DNA from: Toxorhynchites rutilus septentrionalis
Taxonomy: Eukaryota; Arthropoda; Insecta; Diptera; Culicidae
NCBI RefSeq assembly: GCF_029784135.1
Contig: NC_073745.1
Coordinates: 55,705,205-55,769,204 of the forward strand
DNA length: 64,000 nt
Reading direction: 5' to 3'
Positions within the stretch are counted from its first letter, which is position 1. Every line of letters begins with the position of its first letter. A program made the position numbers and the translations under genes. Shown here piece by piece: positions 11,481 to 22,641 of this stretch. The notes beneath the pieces are model-generated. The model was not told where the DNA came from, did no database searches, and saw only the letters and a list, made by a program, of their open reading frames with translations.

Positions 11481-12084
11481 AATCGGTGGCTTCCACCAGA
11501 TCGTAGTCAGGTTCCTATCGCCATGTCAACGAAGTTTCTCCAGCAAGGGGGATGTAAAGCCCCTATATTTCCAAAGGTAACAGCCAATGTATACTTGAAG
11601 GTTCTACAGGATGTTGTTGTCCCGGGGATAAAGAAGGTTGATGCTGGTCGTCATTTTATCATTCAACAAGACGGAGCACCTGCTCATAATGCCAAAAAAA
11701 AACCCAGGAATTGCTTGCTGAAAATGTTTGGGAGAAGAAAATTTAGCCTCCTAGCAGTCCCGATATCAATCCTTTGGGTTATTTTGTGTGCGGTGTCGTC
11801 GAGCGGAATACCTATAGAACGCCTCACACTTTGGTCGCTGAAAGCTAAGATTATGGAGGTGATGCCATGTATGGATCGCAACATGGTGAAAAGTGCATGT
11901 GGCATTTTCCGGAAGCTTCTATCAATAGTCATCGAACAGGCAGACGATTTTTTTGAATGAAATAATTCACAATTCTAATATGTTACGAGAAAAAAAAACC
12001 ACAAAATATTCATCGCATATATCACTGACTGGTATAAATTTTCTAAAACATGTCGTTTACTGCAAAAATTCGTCACGCACCCTG
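11481..12084 (+). pseudogene. mariner-type transposase remnant and right end
   Basis: The frame 11523-11960 keeps the second catalytic block FIIQQDGAPAHNAKK (Asp present). Out-of-frame pieces that follow correspond to WPP..SPDINPLGYFVCG, where the third catalytic acid has become Gly, and to the C-terminal MVKSACGIFRK...SIVIEQ block. Frame changes near 11695 and 11800 and the lost residue show it is inactive. The right terminal sequence GTCACGCACCCTG ends at 12084, followed by TA. The N-terminal DNA-binding half and the left end were not found. It could belong to the DD37D (maT) or a nearby branch; spacing in a frameshifted copy does not decide. Confidence 0.6.
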
Positions 12085-12086
12085 TA

Positions 12087-13389
12087 GATTAGCTCTAAAA
12101 TGGCTCTAACTCCGTAGATAATGGATAAGCCAATTTTAGGGTATATTCTTGAATGATAAAACTTCAGAAATAGAAAGAATTGTTTTTATGATTTTCTTTT
12201 CAAATTTTTAATTTCTAGACCCGGGAACGGACTAGAAGGGAACGGTGAAGGATCTTGCCCCTAATTGTTATTGAGAAAAGCATATCTTATCAATTCGTTT
12301 ACACATTGACAGCAAAAGTGAAAAGAGGGACGAGAAAATAATAAATTATAGTGAGAATTAACAAATTAATTAATAATCTAACACAAACTTATTCTTTGGA
12401 TGATCATTAGGACATTATGTACACTGTGTACATTTTGGGCATCGGAGGTTTGATTAACGTTATAATAAATTCGAACTGTATTAGTCCATTGTATGATATT
12501 GCTTACATCACACCACGCTAATTAGTTATCAATGATCAGGGAAGTCAATGATCCCTGCATTTTGATATTATTTACATTTTTTTATATTTACATATGACAT
12601 ACAACTGTTCAACAAAAGGTTTCCTCGGTGCTAACCGTGCTCCACTTTCCCGTGCTGACATGTGTCCGCCGGTCCTCTTCTTTTCCTTCTCTCCGCTCAT
12701 ATTACCAAAGTATACTTCCGCTTGTCAGTCGGATCAACAAAAAAGGAACCAGTGTAAAATTAGCGCAAAACATTGTACCGAATTAGAACATTGGTACGTA
12801 ATCATATAAAACATACAAAACGCAAGATGCTCACAATGATTGTTTATTATATTTCATTCAACACCTCCGAAATCAACTGATTCATCAAACGAATCGGTCC
12901 CGTTCACCGGTGACTGTGACGGTCAGCGGATTGCTTTCGGCAGCCAATGTGGCGGGACAACTACTTAACGCAATCTCCGACTGTGTAGCAAAAGGCTAAC
13001 ACAATAATGAGGAAAAACAGATCGTAAATTATTCGACAGTTTCAGTGTTTGGTAGCGTGCGTTCGAAGTGGCAACCGCCTGCATTCCGCACGTGACGGTT
13101 CTGAGAGAACCGCACGAGAACCCACATTTTCGGTGTTGAATGGGTGTGATGTAAATGAATGACAGGTTTCAAAGATCGCACCCGATCGGTCGGTCGCTGT
13201 TTTTGGATCTAATGTTTTACGGCTTGTATTGAGAGTCGGTTTTGTGTGTATATTCTGGTGCCACGAAACAAATATCATTATCGTTAAAATCGGTTAATTA
13301 GGACTGATTTTGTTGTTGTTTTCTTGTGACACATAGTTTACACAATGTTGGTTCGAAATAGACCTACAATCGTAGGATGTTTAGAACGA
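12087..13389. other. Unassigned, GC-richer island at 12600-13300
   Basis: No gene is supported. 12600-13300 is clearly richer in CpG than the flanks and has no repeat seen elsewhere in the window, so it may be surviving unique host DNA. An arthropod initiator-like TTCAGTGT is at 13041, but no convincing downstream element or long ORF accompanies it. ORFs at 12594-12809 and 13042-13278 have no recognisable domain. Confidence 0.25.
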
Positions 13390-13638
13390 TTATAGCACAG
13401 GAACTTGATCCGCATCTCGATCCAGAGATTCTGCGCTAAAATTATACATCACATGTGTGTGCAATTCTGTCGTGACGCCATCGACAACCGTCTCAACAAT
13501 GTTCGCTCTTTCAACGGACGCATGAACCATAGCGGTTATGGTCTGCAGTGAGGCAATGGCGTCTCGGAAGTCACCCAGCGTTACTAGAGAAAGATTATCC
13601 GCTTGTACGCAGAACATCATCATAATTGCCCTTGGCAC
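13390..13638 (-). CDS. Coding-like ORF, possible terminal exon, function unknown
   Basis: The minus-strand frame is open for 82 residues and ends in TAA at 13390. From about 13586 its codon pattern looks coding (many C or G third positions, an even residue mix). The protein part runs GDFRDAIASLQTITAM and then a hydrophilic tail with ESLDRDADQVPVL. Just upstream on the same strand is a pyrimidine-rich TAATCTTTCTCTAG, a plausible splice acceptor. If used, the exon would start at about 13587 and the listed ATG would not be the start. I do not recognise the family. It could equally be a chance ORF in a GC-richer patch. Confidence 0.3.
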   Translation of the reverse strand: MPRAIMMMFCVQADNLSLVTLGDFRDAIASLQTITAMVHASVERANIVETVVDGVTTELHTHVMYNFSAESLDRDADQVPVL

Positions 13639-13639
13639 G

Positions 13640-16397
13640 ATTGTGCGGTTCTATTCTTGGCAAAACGTTTTGACTATCTACTATCTAGACAGTATAATGA
13701 AACTCGTTACACGCTCAAGTGATAATCTGTCGTTATGGGCACCACAGCATAAGTAGAGTGCCCTCGTTCATATTGCGACATTTGGGCTTTGGTAATCCAT
13801 TGTTCTGTGTTAAGAGTAACCACATTGTTTCAATGGTTAGTAACTACCATAATCAGCATCTCCGAAAACTATTAGGTATCATTTCAAAATATGGTGATCA
13901 GTTGAATTAAAGAGAGATTGCGCTATAGTCAAGACAGATTGATTTAGAATAAGTTGGCAACTACTTTCCAGGCATAAATTGCGTGGCAAGAGTGAAATGT
14001 ATTGAAGACGATTTTTCGAGAAATAAATGAAGAAACAGGAGCGTTTTTTCCAAAGCGCGAATGTTTTGCAGCCCCAGAAAAACGGATTATTGAATTTTGA
14101 AGTCGGAACGTATATTGAAATTCAAACTGAAACTGTTTGAATTGCTTTGATAAGTTCCCGAAGCTCAGTCATTTTTCAAGTTTGATTACAGATAAGTACC
14201 ATCAGTACTAATTCCGTGTCACTTCAAAAGTGATTGATGGTATTCTTCCGTTCCAGCGGAGAATCGTTGAGAAAGACTCAAATCTGTGAAGACCTAATGT
14301 CCAAATACTCTAGCGTCTTGGAAACTACGAAGATCAATACAGATAAACTTCGCGTTGTGCACTCTTACTGTAAAGATACTAACGCATTTGTGAAAAACTT
14401 TCACTTTCACTGAAGAATATCATATATTCCAGCAAATGTTGTTCAAATTGATGGCGTGGCTCCGGATAATTTCCCTAAATTATAAGATTTCATAAAAGGT
14501 GTAACTATCTTTCATGGTGTTAAGGTGAAGGTGGAACGAAACCATTGCACAACGGTCCAGGAGATGCATTTAAGTGGAAATTAGACAAGAACTGTTATAG
14601 ACAAAGTTGTTACTCATGATAGACTCAATAACTTTGAGTAGGATTAAGATATAGACAAGTTTTGCGTCGCAAAATGTTGGTATCGATAAGCTCTAAAAGA
14701 CAGCTTGTACGAAGACAGTTTTGATGTAGAATTTGAAATATAAAAGTTTTCAATAAGATTTTTCATGGTCACCCTAATGCAACTTAGAAAAAGCGTTAAA
14801 TTATTTTAAAATATAGAAAAAAGCTTTGTTCCACAAAGTTGTTTAAAATAACTGAGGCTACAACATTGTTGAATTATGTTTATCTCTATCTATAAAGATA
14901 AGAAAGTTAGATTTTTCATTTCATCGACAATTTTGGTCACCCTATTTTTGATAACAAAAAAATTAGCGCTCTATCATATGTAACAAATTTGTCTAAGACA
15001 GTTTTTGTCTTAACAATAAATATCTCCCACAGAGTTGTTTTTAGCGCCTTCTATCTGAGTTGCATTGGGGTAACTATGAATATGCGGTTTTTATTACTCT
15101 AACATAATGCAAATCTTGCAAAACGTAGAACTCTTAAATCATTCAGTGCAATTATTTTATATATATGTCGAAACCACGAGATTATTTTCCAGCAAACGAA
15201 TAACTATTCAACCTCCACGTTAAATTCAACAAACTTTATTTAAAGATTTGATTAAACGGGATGAAGGACCGGTCCCCCGCACATCCAAATGAGTACTAAA
15301 ATAATCTTTCAGAGGTATTGTTGGAATGCGCGAGAGTTGCTCTTCAGCAATTTGGGATGCTCAATTTAAATCTGACATACATATATATATATCGGGTAAT
15401 AATAAGTTCGTTCTTCACCTTAACCTCCCTCGTATGAATATTCCATGAAAACGAAAGTTGCGAATCGTTCATTCTGAGAGTCACGTAGGATTTTATACTT
15501 CTGGTATGATTTGGAATTAAATGCTCCTCTAATTTACTGAAAAATCGGCTAGAAAAAATGGCTGGAATTATCAATATGAAACATTCACAGATGCTTAGGG
15601 AATAAACTAGGCTAAAAATTTACCTGCAAACATTATAACTTACTGCGATATTTGCAGAATTACAGTGGAATTTGTAAAGCATTGTGAAAATGCTGTTTTA
15701 AGCACCTTTTTGAAATCGTTACAAAAAAACTAATTTTTTTTTCTGTCAGAGTAACAAATTGTCCTTGTGCAGAATTTACTGGAGTTTTCAAAACTGCCTT
15801 TCGATATGCGGTGCAAGGGTTGTTTATTGAAAAATTGATCCTCCAAGACAAAGGGGTAATTCTTCATTCAAACTGAAATATCTCTGTATGGGATACCTGA
15901 AAGTTGTAGCTTCAAAATCACCGACAAGCGTTGAATTTGCACGAAGTTACAGCATGTCAAAAATCACTTAAAACTTCCAACTTCGCACTCTGTTCCTCTA
16001 TTTTTTTGTCGAGTGTATATGCTAGTAAAAATAGAGTTAAGATATAGGCTCCTTAAAACTTTTGTAACTGAACCCGTAAAAATAAACGAATTATATTTAA
16101 AAAAAAATTGTTTTAGTAGGGTAGAGGCGGTTGGTTGATTTAACCGTTGTTTGGGTATTGATGCGTGGAAAAAGCAACTATTGCAAAAATAAACACAAAC
16201 TACAAATTAAAAAAATATATTATATATAACATGTGTTTCGCTCATTATTCCTATCCGACTAGACTACCATAATTTCTAATCCTAGATTATCATGTTATCC
16301 GTAGAGACAAAATCAATTTCGATTATTAGTTTTGTTTTTCATTAATAAATTATACTGAATACACCTTTCCCAACAATAGAATCTGCCGGTTTAATCA
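13640..16397. other. Unassigned DNA, some old repeats
   Basis: No gene or complete element is supported. 14740-15070 contains two CATGGTCACCCTA- or TTTGGTCACCCTA-type phrases and AAAGTTGTTTA phrases, suggesting an old dispersed repeat. A short (AT)n lies at 15379-15392. ORFs here (15344-15574 and 15660-15851, minus strand) show no domain. Confidence 0.3.
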
Positions 16398-17017
16398 CCA
16401 TTGAAACATTTATTGTACCCTTAAACCTCTATATGCCTAATTTGGTTCCATTTCCTTGATTAGTTCTCGAGTTATGCAGAAATTTGTGTTTCATTTCTAT
16501 GACAGCCCCCTCTCAGAAAGATGGGAGGAGTGCCATTTGTATGCCAGCCCCCCATAGACTGGGGGGTGGAGTGTCTAACCACCGTAAAAATATTTATTGC
16601 ACCCTAAAACATTCACATGCCAAATATGGTTTCGTTTGCTCTAATAATTCTCGAGAAATGTAGAAATTTGTGTTTCGTTTGTATGACAGACCACACAAGA
16701 CCCCCCCCCCCCTAAGAGAGGGGGGAGGAGTATCTAACCACCATATAAACATTTAATGCACCCTAAAACCTCCAGATGCCTAATTTGGTTGCATTTGCTT
16801 GATTAATTCTCGAGTAATGTAGAGTAAGAAGAATTTTTGTTTCATTTGTATGGCAGCCCCCCTTTAGAGAGGGGTCTTAAACTATCATGAAAATCTTCCC
16901 CGGCCCAAAAACCCTTACATGCCAATTTTCATGTCGATCGGTTCAGTAGTTTCCGAGTCTATAAGAATCAGACAGACAGACAGACAGACAGAAATCCATT
17001 TTAATATATATAGAGAG
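16398..17017 (-). mobile_element. Helitron fragment, reverse orientation
   Basis: This is the 5' part of the same Helitron family on the minus strand. The (CAGA)n block (16970-16991) and the phrase GATCGGTTCAGTAGT match the starts of the copies at 7022 and 54075. Three or more units of about 130-140 bp follow, each with a TTCATTTSTATGRCAG phrase and a CCCCCTC-rich stretch. The 3' CTAG end is missing at the left, so the copy is truncated. Confidence 0.65.
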
Positions 17018-17214
17018 AAGTTTTGTTCGGATATTTTTCCTCATACGATAGACATAAAATGCTTAAAGCTACTTTTACAGTTTCACAGAATGTTCTTCTT
17101 CCGAGAACGAGTACCATTTTACGATAGTAAAATTCTCACTTGCCAGCCTGAAAGTATGATTATATCATTAAAAAAAAGTTGAAAGTTGAATGTGAATTTT
17201 TGTGAAAAGCCATT

Positions 17215-17383
17215 TTTGTTAAATAGGGAAAAATAATTTTTTGGACAACCCTAAAATGAAAATGGCCACCCTAATGAAAACAATAAGAAAATACAGGTCT
17301 AACATTTTGCGATAAGGAACAAAACTACCAATTTTCACGAGAACCAGAGAACCATTATATCGGTTTGGCATGGACTGACTGTT
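17215..17383 (-). mobile_element. Solo arm of the foldback family
   Basis: This matches the outer arm of the element at 7933-10382 in reverse orientation. It ends in TCGGTTTGGCATGGACTGAC and contains GACAACCCTAAAATGAAAATG and TTGCGATAAGGAAC. No second arm is present nearby. Confidence 0.55.
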
Positions 17384-18702
17384 TTGCTGGTTAACGTAAC
17401 CATGAACTCAGTCAGAGCTACGGTTCGTATTCCGAACCCAAGTATAGCGGTGATTTACAGCATCGGAAAAAAAGAATGACGCGCCATAATTCAACGGTGG
17501 CAAACTTTATATAATCCGTCTGTTACTTCTTCGGACTGTTAATTCATGGTTCGTCGAGGTGTGATTGACTTCCTGGAAAAAGAAGGCAAAATGATTCACT
17601 GGAGTAGTCGTAAGAGATTATGTGGCATCAGCCTCAAACAAAAAGACATGAATGATTTCTCACGTGTTCTTGTTACATGCAGTTCTAACTTTTTATTAGG
17701 AAAGAATGATTTCTGAAGAATTTCCTCCTCGCAACGTGGTATTCCACGGGTAATTTTCATTAGTTCATGGTTGAGTCTTCAATGTTAATTAACACAAATT
17801 TCTGAGTGGTTGTACACCAATGCTGAACGAAGAAATTTTCGATAGTGAAAGAATCTCAATAGAAGGTTCTAACTACTCGGCCACGGGAGTCTCTAGAATT
17901 GGCAACATCTACGGCATACTTTCATGACACTTCATACAAATACTCATTCGTTTTGATGAAAGGAAATGAAAATGTAAATAGTTTCGCAGGCTGGTTTCCT
18001 TCTGGAGTGAAATCAGTCCGATCGTGATGGTGTCAATGCGGTCGGTCTTTTTTATTGCGCTGTTTTGCCTACAAGATTGGAAAACCAGAAGCAACACCGA
18101 TGGATTGCATGCCGAAAACCAGTTTCTCCGGGGCCAGTACCCCAAGTACTCGGGCTAGATCAATTTGGCAAAGATGCGCGCGCACACACATATCGTGCGT
18201 ATGTGCTTGTGTTTTTGTTCATGTAGACCAGCAATAATAGTTCCTCTGTTCCCAGCCCCGGGGTTTGCCGTGGATTTGAGGTTCAGCTGTCTGCTTTCCT
18301 CGTGGATGCGATGCGCGCCGCTCGGCATATCTCCGCCAGCGCCTTTCAAGGTTTCCGCTGACCGGAGCAAACTAAAACAGGCAAAGTTTGGTCTTACCAC
18401 GGCTACTGCTACTCTTGCCTAAGCACACTGAATCTAGTTTGGCTTCTTCGCGATTCAGTGTGTTATTAGATCCGATTAGATACAGTTTTATGGGGCTATT
18501 CAAATAGCCGTACTACACGGCGATAATCAGAAGTAATTGTTCAACTGGTTTTTCATACCGGTTGGAACAAACCTCTTCGGAATGATGATATGATTCAATT
18601 TAAAAATATAGGATGGGTTCGTTTTAAGCGACAACGGGAGCTTCCCCACCACTGCAATCGAACTAATGTGGGCTCCATTAGCCCAGCGAATGTTGTTGAA
18701 CC
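17384..18702. other. Unassigned, partly GC-rich, with an old SINE trace and a short hairpin
   Basis: A 56-codon ORF (17546-17716, plus) begins MVRRGVIDFLEKEGKM but has no known domain. At 17750-17900 a decayed SINE family B copy can be seen, ending in CTAACTACTCGGCCACGGGAG. 18000-18420 is CpG-rich with overlapping ORFs on both strands, none recognisable. A perfect 11-bp inverted repeat, CACACTGAATC/GATTCAGTGTG, spans 18424-18462 around a 17-base loop. Confidence 0.3.
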
Positions 18703-19107
18703 TTGTTTGCCGACGATTCGCTTGAATTCTCGATGGAGCACCTTATTAACCACCAATTTGGCTGCACCATGCAGTTCACTTTGGCGCTGACCGTTGTTTG
18801 CATTCTCCACAGCACTCTCAATGACGAAAGTAATTCGCGAGCCATTAGTGAGATGAACCCTAGGATTGACGACAAGGTCTCCAACGAAATAATGCACACC
18901 GCCGAAAATGAGGCGCACCTTGGAAAGGCGAATGAATGCTCATTTATGAAAGGCAATGGGTGCGCTGCACCCAGTTCAAGGACTAGGTCAGGTGAGGACA
19001 TTCGCAAAGCGCAACCAGCAGCAGCGGTGTGCAAATGTAAATGTGAAGTGAAGGAAAATGTCGCGGAACGAGGATACAGCTCCGATCACGTACCATGGTC
19101 CAATTGA
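18703..19107 (+). CDS. Hypothetical ORF, possible small secreted protein
   Basis: This is an open frame of 134 residues. An internal ATG at about 18769 would give a short hydrophobic N-terminus (QFTLALTVVCILHSTL) resembling a signal peptide. An acidic and polar region follows, then a Cys-containing end with CKCKCEV. The opposite strand is also open over much of this range (18595-18918), as expected in GC-rich DNA, and this weakens the case. No homologous family comes to mind. Treat it as a chance ORF unless expression is shown. Confidence 0.15.
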   Translation: MFADDSLEFSMEHLINHQFGCTMQFTLALTVVCILHSTLNDESNSRAISEMNPRIDDKVSNEIMHTAENEAHLGKANECSFMKGNGCAAPSSRTRSGEDIRKAQPAAAVCKCKCEVKENVAERGYSSDHVPWSN

Positions 19108-19812
19108 AATATGAACTTGTAGGTCAAACGTGACAGCAGCTGGCTGGCTGGCTGACTGGCGGTTTGTATATCCAGGAAGTTTCGCTAAATGGCGCTATCG
19201 ATGTGTTGGGTAATGTGTTTTGGATTTTTGTTTTCGTTACACTTTCCCGGTCTGCGAGAGATGATGGATCGTGAGCGAATTGTTTTTGTGGTTTGAATCG
19301 AACCCATCTCGAATTACTACAATTGGGCGACATTCAACGTTTAGGTATTTGGTTTTTGGTATCAATACTGACTTTTGTCACACTCAGAATTTCAAGATAC
19401 CTTCAACAGATGCTACTGTATTTAATAGCAAGGCGTGATGTGAATAGACGACAGTATCGAAAAATGAATGTCAATAGGACAGAAACATTCACCCGTTTGC
19501 TCACGCGATTTATTGCTTTTGTGTGCCGCCACGAAGTTTCAATAACCAATGCCGGATATTGACTCGATAGCCGCGTGAATGAAGCTAGACAATGGTTAGG
19601 CAGTTAACCATATTTGAATTCTATATAAAATACATCAGCTATTTGAAAGCATCACAGTGTGGATCATATTAAGTGCTCGTAAACACTCCAGTATAGAGAC
19701 ACAAATTTCGAACATTTTTAGAATCCATTATTTCTAGGCTGACCAAATGATTCAGGAATAAAAACGGGACACATTGGCCAAAAAAATTATCTTCTAATAT
19801 TTTTTGGAAAAT
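19108..19812. other. Unassigned DNA
   Basis: No gene is supported. There is a (CTGG)n-like run, GGCTGGCTGGCTGACTGG, at 19141-19158. At 19738-19777 the phrase GCTGACCAAATG followed by ACGGGACACA resembles the left end of the hAT-type element at 45844, so a worn relative may end here. Confidence 0.25.
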
Positions 19813-20314
19813 GTTTATTTATTTATTTATTTATTTATCACCGTCTCGAATTGTTTATAATTCCTCAGACTGAATTCTTATATTAAATTCTTAATCCTAT
19901 TTTTAAAGACAGTTTTGGACACGTTAAAATCGAACACGGCACAAGCACTATTGAATTCACGGAAACAATTCTCTAAGGGGTTATGGAATCCGTAGGAAGT
20001 CCTATGGCGATTGATAAACAACAAATCTCGCTCACGTAGTTGTCGGAATGGTACATAGAGTGATACATAATATAATAAGGATGAACAGTCAATATTTCCA
20101 TTTAACAGATCAAACACAAATATTTTTTGAAGGTTGGCGCGCCTAGAAGCTGACGATTCCAACGCGATCAGTCTGCAGCGGCTCGAGTAGTCGGGGAGAT
20201 GGTCTGGATCTATCCAAGATGTGTGGAATAAAGGTGTGACCGTGTCGTCAATAAGTGCGCGAGGGGAAACGGTATAAATATACAGAGGACTGTGGAAAGG
20301 GATTTGACTGCAAA

Positions 20315-21778
20315 TAGAGATGTCTATATTTTTCGTTTATTCAATTGTCGATTAATCGTGGGGTCATTTTTAAATATTCGATTCATTCGAATAATTGTTT
20401 TTCAGTATTCGATTAACCGATATTTATTTCTTGTAATCAAAAAGTAATCAAAAAGAACAGACATATTTGTAATAAAAAAGTATGATGTCATAATTTTAAA
20501 AGTTACATTGAATATAATTTTGAAATAAACATGGTGCAGAATAATTGTTTTTGAATGAAATGGTATTTTAGTATATTGATAAATTTACCATTTCATGATT
20601 TTTTGAGGACGATTGAAAAAAAAGTACACAATGAGAATGATGCACAATATTATTATTGTACCAACATAAATTTTTTTCTGTTCAAAATTACCTGTTCTTT
20701 GAATGTTGAATGAAATAGCTGATTTGTTTGAATATTTCTGCTTGGTCCTTATAGCTACTAGTTCAAAAGAGGTACATTTATAGAATCATTGACCACTAGT
20801 ATGGTATATTTTCCTCGGCACTCTGAATTTGAATACTACTATTTTAGAACGGGAGCACCTTTTCTAAGTCCGCATTTTACTCCTGCAGACCCTGAATTCT
20901 TCTTCCCAGTCTCCTCCATCACCAGGGAATCATTTTTATGGTTCAACCGTAAATGATTTAGCATATCCGAAGAATTTCGACGAAACACCATGACGGTTAA
21001 CACTCCTATACTCGCGCATAGGTCTGAGAGACCAAGAAATCAATAATTCGTTCATTTCTCAGAAAACATCAACACTACGACATTGCGATTCTCTCTAGCT
21101 TCGTCATTCGTTGTTCATCATCGTTTGGCGTATCATATAAGTTGGTACGAAGGGGACGTATACCAGTTTTTCACCACCTTCGGTCTGAGACACCGACGCG
21201 CGTACAGGAGTAACTTTTTTGGACAAGTGACTTTTTTTCCTATTTTAGAATATTGTTAAATGAAATGTATAAATTAATGTCAGTGGCGTGGAATATTTAT
21301 TAAATATAATGCGTTATATCATTTTCGGACTATTCTTATTTGATTTTAGTCCTTTTGTCACCGGATTGAATAGATTAATATATTATTCGTCGATATACTC
21401 GTCGTTAGATTCATACGTGCAAAAATAAAGTATAAATGTTTAACATTCGTATAGTTGTTCACTAAATATAACGGTCACGCATATACACACTTGTGCAATA
21501 AATGCACTTGCGGAAGAATTGTAAACTGTAAATTAAAAATTAATCGGTGGCTTATGGTTATTTTTACAGTTACAGCTTCGGGTTTTTTCTATAATATATG
21601 AGCTGAACAATATCGACGATAAAACAAGTCGCAGGAAGTTCCTAGAAATCCTTTTATGCCCCATCAAAAACAGGCATTAAGTTTTTGTTAACCAAGAGCA
21701 CAGAAACAAAGAATATTAGATATAGGAAAACTTGAAATTCCAGAAACCTTACAATCGAATAATTAACCGACGTCTCTA
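20315..21778. mobile_element. hAT-type element
   Basis: The ends are TAGAGATGTC (20315) and its near inverse GACGTCTCTA (21778). They are flanked by the 8-bp direct repeat ACTGCAAA (20307-20314 and 21779-21786), the target size of hAT transposons. Subterminal ATTCGATT- and CGATTAATCG-type repeats lie near both ends, as expected for transposase binding. No transposase frame was found, so it is non-autonomous. A small inverted-repeat element is nested at about 21001-21210. Confidence 0.75.
21001..21210. mobile_element. Small MITE-like element nested in the hAT
   Basis: The left end CACTCCTATACTCGCGC follows TTAA (20997-21000). The right end is the near inverse GCGCGTACAGGAG, followed by TAAC. 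TTAA targets point to the piggyBac superfamily, but the right TTAA is imperfect. The inner phrases GGTCTGAGAGACC and CGGTCTGAGACACCG also mirror each other. No coding capacity. Confidence 0.45.
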
Positions 21779-22641
21779 ACTGCAAAACGCGGGAAAAATA
21801 CCTCCATCACCTAACGACACCGAAAGTCGATTTATTCTCTTGAGCTGAAACATATAAGATAGAGTATATTACAAACCTAACTTTAACCGTAAAAGACTTA
21901 CCTTTCAATTTTTCAATGCTCTTATTCCCACCAAAACAATACCTCACACAAAGAGCAAAAACAAGATATTGCAAAATATTGCAGATTGTTTACATACAAA
22001 ATCCAAGATGGCTGAAAGGCCTTTCTCATAAGTCGTGCTACCGTATTGTATCTATCGTGGATCTATCCAAGGGAGTTGTCGGAGTGCATATCTGATGAAA
22101 CTGCGCTGTACTCTCTTCATTCGTGTGATTTGGGTGCTGTGAAACGGAGACCACACGCAGGCAGCATACTCCAAAATGCTACGTACTAAGGAGCAATATA
22201 GCGATTTGATTGCGTAAACATCTCTGAAGTTATTGGTGCACCGACGAACAAATCCAAGGGCTGCAAACGCTATAGCGGTAGTGACGCAGATATGCTCATT
22301 AAACCTTGCATTTTTTGATGTTCAATTCCATTCCGTTATCCTCACACCACCGCCGTAGCTCCTCTACGTCAGCCTGAAGCGCGCAACAGTCAAGATGAGA
22401 TGTTATTGATCTATAAATTTTCAGATCGTCGGCATAGAGAAGTTTTCCAGCATTCAGTCGAAAGCTCAGGTCGTTTATGAACAAAACGAAGATAAGCGGT
22501 CCGAGAACACTTCCCTGTGGCACCCCTGATGTGATAGGAAAGTACCGAGAGTGAGAGCCATTGATGTTTGCATACGCCCACCGTCCAGATAGGTAGGAAC
22601 GCAACCACTCACACATCCAATACGGAAAACCTAGGTGACTA

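Larger units (their letters stand above)
20219..22057. mobile_element. Unclassified insertion with 14-bp target duplication
   Basis: The sequence TGGATCTATCCAAG occurs at 20205-20218 and 22058-22071, and the Jockey protein frame is restored when one copy and everything between is removed. Removing the nested hAT leaves about 367 bp. That core has no polyA, no inverted ends and no ORF. On the minus strand it contains GGTAAGT followed 67 bases later by TTTCAG, an intron-like pair. A 14-bp duplication fits target-primed retrotransposition, but the type of the element is not clear. Confidence 0.55.
19813..22637 (-). mobile_element. 5'-truncated Jockey-type LINE, interrupted
   Basis: On the minus strand it starts inside the reverse transcriptase (22637), runs to the ORF2 stop at 19878, and ends in an (AAAT)n tail at 19813-19838. 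A 1.84-kb insertion (20219-22057) splits it, marked by a 14-bp duplication. Truncation at the 5' end is usual for LINE copies. A DD37E mariner abuts the truncation point, with its TA target at 22640-22641. Confidence 0.7.
19878..22637 (-). pseudogene. Jockey-clade reverse transcriptase, C-terminal part
   Basis: The first part (22637-22299) reads HLGFPYWMCEWLRSYLSGRW, then SGVPQGSVLGPLIFVLFIND and LLYADDLKIYR. These are the RT motifs, including the YADD catalytic pair, followed by MELNIKKCKV. About 40 residues are missing after KCKV, and the frame resumes near 22295 with the thumb region (LGFVRRCTNN ... LVRSILEYAACVW). Across the later insertion the protein continues exactly from RQLPWIDP to DHLPDYSSRCRL and ends FKNRIKNLI. 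The lack of RNase H fits Jockey. The enzyme would prime reverse transcription on nicked DNA, but this copy is dead. Confidence 0.7.

Noticed and set aside
13041..13080. Core promoter at a TTCAGTGT initiator
   Set aside because: No matching downstream promoter element, TATA box or adjoining ORF; the short motif is expected by chance.
18165..18422. Cys-rich small protein ORF
   Set aside because: The opposite strand is equally open in this CpG-rich DNA, and no domain or signal is recognisable.
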